From positions 65,808,439-65,872,438 of the forward strand of contig NC_086034.1 in assembly GCF_036323735.1 (NCBI RefSeq): a DNA stretch of 64,000 nt, read 5' to 3'. Shown here piece by piece: positions 58,318 through 64,000 of the stretch; position 1 is the stretch's first letter, and every line of letters begins with the position of its first letter. Origin of the DNA: Rattus norvegicus (Eukaryota; Chordata; Mammalia; Rodentia; Muridae). Made by a program: the position numbers and the translations under genes. The notes under the pieces were generated by a model. The model searched no databases. It was given only the letters and a program-made list of their open reading frames with translations, and was not told the origin of the DNA.

Positions 58318-58969
58318 AACAAGCCTCCTTTTAGAACTTTCCTAAGGATGGAATGTTCACCATCTTTTAGAACCCTAGTCTGAAGTGCTTCCCTCCAAAA
58401 TGGAATGTATCATTGGAGAATATAGCACCATACAAGAAATATATAATATACAGCAGTCATTCATAGAATTTGGAGCATGTTTCATGAGAACAGGGAATTG
58501 ATCTATTTAATGTCTAATGCCATTAACACTTAGAAGATTCTTGGAACATAACAGATCCTTAAATTTGGGTTAAATGGTGAACCAATGGATATATGAGTCA
58601 TATTCTATTTGCTTAATGTATTTCTATACTTTGGCATGGCATATTATTATTAAAGCTAAGGTCATCAGCACGATAATTAACAGTTAATTATAACGAGTTC
58701 TAAAAATAAAATTATAGTAACTTTTTCTTCCTAAGTTTTGACTAGAGTCATTAGGCTTGGCTAATTGACATCTCTGATTTTATTAAGAGCTCTTCAGTCT
58801 CACACATCCCAGTTTATTACTGATTCTGACTTTGTGGTTTGTGAGAGTGATTAATGATGTTACTGAAGCACCGATAACAGTGGCAAGGATAGGGCTAGGA
58901 GGACTATCCACTGAACAGAGTTTGCTTTTTATTGTATTAATGGTTCATCTTTAAGCTTCTTTTAAAAAT
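58318..58969. other. No recognised feature
   Basis: A/T-rich apparently unique DNA. Confidence 0.45.
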
Positions 58970-59148
58970 ATTTGGCATGAGTGTGCATGTACGCATGCAT
59001 GTGTGCATGTGTCTGTGCGAGTGTGAGATACATGTGGAGTCCAGAGGACAGTTTGTGTAAGTTGCTTTCTTCCTTCTACCATATGGCCTCAGAGATTGAA
59101 TTAAAAGCCTAGAGGAAAGTCCTTTATCAGCTGAGCCATTTTTATAGC
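58970..59148 (-). mobile_element. B3-type SINE
   Basis: TG-rich tail, then 'acatgtggagtccagaggac', 'gcctcagagattgaattaaa' and 'ttatcagctgagccattttt': antisense B3. Confidence 0.8.
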
Positions 59149-59220
59149 ACTTTTATTAGGACTTTAGTATCCATTAATTTATGTGCTGCTCCATATGACT
59201 CTGGAGATCACTTTACTACT

Positions 59221-59380
59221 AACTGATATAAAGACAGAGTAAAGAGAACCACCCTTCTGCAGCCATATCCCTGGCTGGCTGTAGAACTAGCAGGTTCTAT
59301 ATCTAACTGATATAAAGACAGAGTAAAGAGAACCACCCTTCTGCAGCCATATCCCTGGCTGGCTGTAGAACGAGCAGGTT
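59221..59380 (+). repeat. 84-bp tandem duplication
   Basis: Units start at 59221 and 59305 with 'aactgatataaagacagagt'. The second copy (59305-59380) differs from the first at a single base over 76 positions. Such identity marks a recent event. Each unit is otherwise apparently unique sequence. Confidence 0.97.
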
Positions 59381-60117
59381 CACGAGACTTAAGCCAGAGA
59401 TTGTTACTGTGACATTCTGGGAACAGAGAGACGGCACATATCACTTGAGTAATTCTTTTTTTCACAATTAAAAGTACGATTTCCTCAAAACTGTGTGCAT
59501 GTAGGTGGGGTTGGGCGGGTTGAGAGATTTGAAGAAAAATGCCACTGTCAGGGGGAGAATTTCAAAGTCCATGAAAGCAGAGGAAGAGACAAGAAGCTTG
59601 AGAAGAGACAAGCTAAGATTCTAGAGGAAGGTCCATCTCAGAGAGTCTAAGGAGTACTGCAAGGACAGAGCATAAAGAGTTGATAAGGTGAACACATTGT
59701 CACGAGTGCCATATACAAAGTTAGTCATTTATTCGATGTGGTAAGAAGAACAGAGGCTACCCTAAACCCACTTCACTCTCTATGTGAGATCCTACACTAT
59801 ATCCTAGGTATTCTGAAGGTGTATATACGTGCTGTTTGATTGACGGTAGGGCCATGTCCCAATAAACTCATTGCAAAGGGTAAAAAATTAAAAAAAAATC
59901 ACAATTTAAAATATGTCTGAAATACCCAGCTTACTGAAATCTATGCCTCATGTTAGCCTTGTCAACCTTAAACATGCTCAGAATACTTAGTCTAGACTGT
60001 AGCTAGACAAATCATATAGTGCTAAGACTGAGGTAAAAGACACGGGACAGTTACCATAACTTGCTGAACACTGTTCAAGCCATGATCCTTGTATATGGAT
60101 ACTTCCCGCTTATGTAC
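59381..60117. other. No recognised feature
   Basis: Apparently unique DNA. Confidence 0.45.
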
Positions 60118-60598
60118 ATGTGATGGTTTGAATGAAACCCTCATTGACTCACAGGGGTGGCATTGTTGGAAATGTGTCCTTGTTGGAGTAGATATGGCCT
60201 TGTTGGAGGAAGTGTGCTGCTGGAGCTGGGCTTTGAGGTTTCAGAAGCTCAAGCCAGGTCCAGTGTCACTCTCCCTCCCTGCTGCCTGCTGATCCAGATG
60301 TAGAACTCTCAGATTTGTCTACAGCACCATGTCTGCAGTCATGTTGGTGTGCTTCCCACCCTGATGACAGTGACTAAACTTAGGAACTTTAAGTCAGCCC
60401 CAATTAAATGCTTTCCTTTATTTTTTTTCTTTTTTTTTTTTCAGAGCTGGGGACCAAACCCAGGGCCTTGTGCTTGCTAGGCAAGTGCTCTACCACTGAG
60501 CTAAATCCCCAACCCAATGCTTTCTTTTATAAGACTTGCTGTGGCCATGGTATCTTTTTGCAACAATAGAACCCTAATAGAGAGCACATAGCAGGGGA
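60118..60598 (+). mobile_element. Rodent LTR-like repeat (MaLR-like), copy F, split by an ID
   Basis: Sense orientation: 'gatggtttgaatgaaaccct', 'gccttgttggaggaagtgtg', 'agcaccatgtctgcagtcat', 'cagccccaattaaatgcttt', then after the ID 'ttgctgtggccatggtatct' and 'aacaatagaaccctaataga'. The AATTAAA is a likely polyadenylation signal, as in LTRs. The ID at 60422-60515 landed just after it. Confidence 0.75.
60407..60530 (-). mobile_element. ID SINE with target-site duplication
   Basis: Minus-strand ID. The T-rich tail is 60422-60441 and the body runs to 60515. The flanks (60407-60421 and 60516-60530) are the same 15-mer with one change. It interrupts the LTR-like repeat. Confidence 0.95.
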
Positions 60599-60759
60599 TC
60601 CCTGGACCTGAAGGTTTCTGCAGTATTAAACTGCTTGATGGTGGGATGGTTCCATGGAAGGTCATCAATTTCTCTCTTCTCATGAGGCTTGAGAATAGCT
60701 GCTCCAAGTCACTGTGACCCTGGCACGGGCTAATGGCTTAGTGAGCATGATGTTCTTTG

Positions 60760-62400
60760 GGAGGATATCAAGTGTCAACTGTACAGTCTGCTCTTGTCAT
60801 TGCACGTTTCTCTCCATCAAGCAAGAGCAGCCCACATCTGCTGGCAAATGCTTGCAAATCTCCGAGAGGGCTGAGCTGGGTTTCTTCTAATGTCCGCGTC
60901 CTCTTACTGATGCCAGCAAATGCCTTGGCAGCCTTGCTTATTGTGAAAGTTCATGGTGTCTTGGGTCTAACTCCTTCTCCTTCCTCCCATCCTTTACCCC
61001 CTTCCTTCCCCGGTTCAATCAACACCTCACTGGAAAGCTGCTCCCTCCTATGACAACGAGCTCATGAATATTCGCCCTATCAATGCGCAGCTCTATTTCC
61101 CAAGCCCCAACACTCGGCTTTTTACTATTTCATCAACAGAAGAATCTTTGTTAAAGCCTTTGAATGCATTCACATATGTCTTCAAAACTCTCTTCCAAAT
61201 GCCACTCATGCATTTCTGTGTGGCTTCCCATAATGTATGATGTTCTGCATCTCATTTTAAATGCTAAATCTTTCCAAACCTCTGAGTGCTTTGGAGAGGG
61301 ATCAGCAGCCCCAACATTGTGCACAAGCATTCAGAGTAAACAGCATGTAGTAGTAAATAACTGCTTTGAGTGTAGCTTTTTGGTAGTGACTGCACTTTGA
61401 TCTATTGGTTGAATGAGTCCTTAGTGTCAGCAGCAAATACGCGAACTTTACATTAGGTTGTCCATTGCAAATATGTTGTGAATGCCCTGAAGTTTTGCGA
61501 AGGTCTGAAGAATCGGCAGTAGGGTGTCATTTTGCTACAATATGCTCCTGCCCATGCAGCCAGCAGCACAGCTCCAAAACAAGTCTTTTATGCTGACATC
61601 ACCCAGGTTTTCTTGTTATGGTGATTGGAAACAGGAAGGCCATGGTTGATCACAGACTTGAATGCTCTAGGGTTCTCTGAGTGGCAAGTGAGGAGAGGCC
61701 CGGTCTTGGACACTGCAGTCTTTCCAGGGCAAAGCAGCACTGCGAGATGCTTAATGCCTTGAATCTTGGCATTGTCGTGGCCTCTTGATGAGCACATGCA
61801 TGCTCTGGCATGTGCTTCTAGGGCAAGCTGGCTTCATCAACACTAAATAGTCAGATGAATACTTTTTTTCTACTATTGTCCTATGTAGCTCTTCTTTAAA
61901 AGCCTGGGTGTTTACGCTCTTGGCACGTACTGCCTCACTGCTGGTCATCACATTATTAAATTTATGGTGCCTTTTGAAGCGTTGGAACCAACCCTGGTTT
62001 TCTGTGTTTGTGTACATGTAAGGTCAAAGGCATGTTGTTTTTGTGTCTTGAAACGGCTTCTTCCTCTGTGTAGACCATCAGAGAGCTAAGCAGCATGTAA
62101 CTCTGTGTCTGGTTTTCTATTCATATGACAGACAGTCTTCCACATCGTTAACTAGCCTAGCTCTTCACTGTATGACGACGGTGGGTCTGATTTCACCATG
62201 TCACAGATTAGCTTATCTCACGAATGTGACTGTCAGTTGTGAAAGCTCTAACTTACGTATCATGGCTGTGAGTGGCTTGCCTTCTTCATGTTGGACAATT
62301 GAATCTCATCTCAAGAACAGTTGTCACATTGTTCTAAGCAGAAGCTTTGATTTTTGTCTTGCTTGAGCTTGCATAGGATGCTGTCAGAATCGCTGTGAAT
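60760..62400 (-). pseudogene. Tigger (pogo/Tc1-mariner type) transposase fossil
   Basis: Family role: cut-and-paste DNA transposase with a CENP-B-like DNA-binding domain. Minus-strand translation keeps family blocks in order across frame changes. An HTH-like 'GKPLTAMIRKLELSQLTV' lies near 62290-62230. 'GWFQRFKRHH' and 'FKEELHRTIVEKKYSSDYLV' are in the frame 61751-62017. 'LLTCHSENPRAF' and 'SNHHNKKTWVMSA' (DDE-domain region) are in 61588-61797. 'QPNVKFAYLL' is near 61440. 'QKCMSGIWKRVLKTYVNAFK' lies near 61205-61145, and C-terminal Lys/Arg-rich remnants reach about 60780. Multiple stops and frameshifts; catalytic residues are partly lost ('VLMKPACP' where an Asp-Glu-Thr-Gly motif is expected). 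Terminal inverted repeats were not identified. Confidence 0.8.
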
Positions 62401-62959
62401 TCCCATGTGCACCTTCCCCATTGTGTCCGGAACACACTGTAGACATGATGGAATGCACAAATACAAAACAGGATCCAAAACACAATGGTAAAACAGTAAG
62501 TACCCTTTGGAGGACTGGTCATGGGATCTGGGGCTCACTGCTGCTGCCCAACACTAAGAGACCATGTTGTACCATGCATGTATTGTTAGCATGGGAAAAT
62601 GAAGAGAGTTAGAGATTTCAACTTTGATTGCTATTGGACTTTTATTATTCCATATAATTGCAAAATAAAAAAAAATCTGTCAAACTTTTGTAAGTCAAAG
62701 TCTATTCTTAAAAGTATGAAGAACACGTGCATGTGCATTTTAGAATACAATAGTAACTACACTACGCCTTAAGAAGTAGTAAGAAGTGTGCGGCAATCAA
62801 TTGAGAAAACCTCTCAAATGCAAACCTCTGAGCCTGCAAACAAACACAGCACTATCAATAACGTTGTCAAATAACCTGTGGAATTATAGTGGCATTTTGT
62901 TCATGCAACAACTCACATTCCCTGTTTCTATCTTTATCTGAATTAGTCATTTGGTTACA
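62401..62959. other. No clear feature; may hold the 5' end of the Tigger element
   Basis: Minus-strand frames of 62-75 aa at 62311-62538 may include the degraded N-terminus of the transposase. The rest is apparently unique. Confidence 0.35.
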
Positions 62960-63100
62960 CAGTCCATATTTGCATTAACATACATGTACACCACACACGC
63001 ACACACAACTGCACACATGCATGCACATGTACACACGTGCATACACACATGCACACATGCACACACACATGAAGACGTATGCATACACACACATGGATGC
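62960..63100. repeat. (CA)n-rich imperfect tract
   Basis: ACAC/GCAC/ACATGC units, impure throughout. Confidence 0.9.
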
Positions 63101-63181
63101 ACCCCTCAGTATCTGTGCAGGATTGGTTTTAGGACCTCTGTGGTACTCACATCTATAGATGCTCAAGTGTCACGTTACATA

Positions 63182-63395
63182 AAGTGGAGAGATGACTCAG
63201 TAGTTATGAGCATATATTGCTCTTCCAGAGGACCCAAGTTCAGACTCTGTATGCGTGTCAAGTGACTCACAACTGCCTACAACTCTGGCTCCAGGGAAAT
63301 ATGACACGCTGGCTTCAGTAGGCACCTACATTCACATGTATGTACCCCACACAGACACACAGATATGCATAAGTAAAAATAACCAATTTTTCAAA
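63182..63395 (+). mobile_element. B2-type SINE
   Basis: 'gtggagagatgactcagtag', 'tgctcttccagaggacccaa', 'gactcacaactgcctacaac', 'ctacattcacatgtatgtac' and an A-rich end: sense B2. Confidence 0.88.
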
Positions 63396-64000
63396 AATGA
63401 CATCATATTTGAATAAAATGTATACCTATCCTCCCACATACTTTTCATCATGTGTATATTATGTAGGGCATCTCATATGTAAATGTGCTATAAATTATGC
63501 TTTGTTGTTTCAAGAGTCGTGAGAAGGAAGAAGTCTTGGTTGTAGCTAAAGCCTTTGAGAGTTTCAGACTTGGTGGTGCTTTAACCACAAATACTTTATA
63601 GCACTTGCTATTCAAGAACAGGGAGATTCTTTTTGATAACCATGACACAACTGTCAAAATCATAACGCTCTCCATGGATCCCGCATTAGCATCTCACACA
63701 CACTGCATTTTCTGATGTTATTTACAATCTCGACAACTTTATCACAGTCTCTTTTCTAGACTCCAGCCAACATCACGCTGTGTTGAGTTCATGATGCCTC
63801 AAGAATATTTAACTCAGAAGATATCTTCAGTCTTTTGTTTTCATGGTGTTAGCATTTTGGAGGGTGAGGCCAATTCTTTTGTAGAAAGAGCCTCCATTTT
63901 TACGTGCCTGTTTTCTTATGTATGGGAAATCTGTCAGGATTCTCTATAGCAATGAATTGCTATTCCCTGCTTCAAAATGTTGAAGCATCATAATGAATTT
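63396..64000. other. No recognised feature
   Basis: A/T-rich apparently unique DNA to the window edge. Confidence 0.45.

Noticed and set aside
59221..59380. CRISPR-like repeat-spacer structure
   Set aside because: Two long tandem copies without spacers in a mammalian genome; no array.

Overview
The window reads as rodent, almost certainly rat (Rattus), nuclear DNA. Four tRNA-Ala-derived ID SINEs with the rat-type sequence, a near full-length L1 of the rat type, B1/B2/B3/B4-type SINEs and long simple repeats all point that way. I see no intact protein-coding gene and no convincing exon. Nearly all of the longer open frames come from transposon relics, their antisense strands, or microsatellites. 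The stretch is best read as intergenic or deep intronic DNA.

Layout. 0-5 kb: L1 3' end, (CCAT)n, an ID, a MaLR-type LTR, (TATC)n, an ancient L1 split by a younger Lx-type L1 whose 5' part is inverted, and then a rat L1 3' end that is also 5'-inverted. 5-13 kb: mostly unique DNA with B1, MIR, B2 and B3 pieces and a probable L1 5' region split by an LTR-like repeat. 13-21 kb: unique DNA, two LTR-like repeats, another L1 3' end, AT and TG tracts. 21.9-23.1 kb: a processed pseudogene of Atpaf2 on the minus strand. 24.74-31.15 kb: a near full-length L1 on the minus strand with a 16-bp target-site duplication; it has a 5'UTR, ORF1, ORF2 and 3'UTR, but both ORFs are broken. An ID sits about 50 bp outside its 5' end. 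31-43 kb: mostly unique DNA, a 250-bp direct repeat pair, a truncated L1 with a clean target-site duplication, a candidate conserved noncoding block, an L2 and two older L1 3' ends. 43.6-45.9 kb: a (CT)n tract and a 585-bp polypurine tract. 46-60 kb: mostly unique DNA, ancient L1, B4, LTR-like repeat, IDs and an 84-bp tandem duplication. 60.1-62.5 kb: an LTR-like repeat split by an ID, then a long Tigger (pogo-type) transposase fossil. 63-64 kb: CA tract, B2 and unique DNA.

There is no gene network to describe. The content is a layered record of insertions: Tigger, MIR, L2, L1M and MaLR first, then Lx and the LTR-like repeats, then rat L1 and ID. I found no previously undescribed functional system. 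The best leads are the nested and twin-primed insertions, the Atpaf2 and Tigger relics, several unexplained local duplications, a perfect 13-bp hairpin and the long homopurine tract. Repeat family names come from recognition by eye and were not checked against a library.
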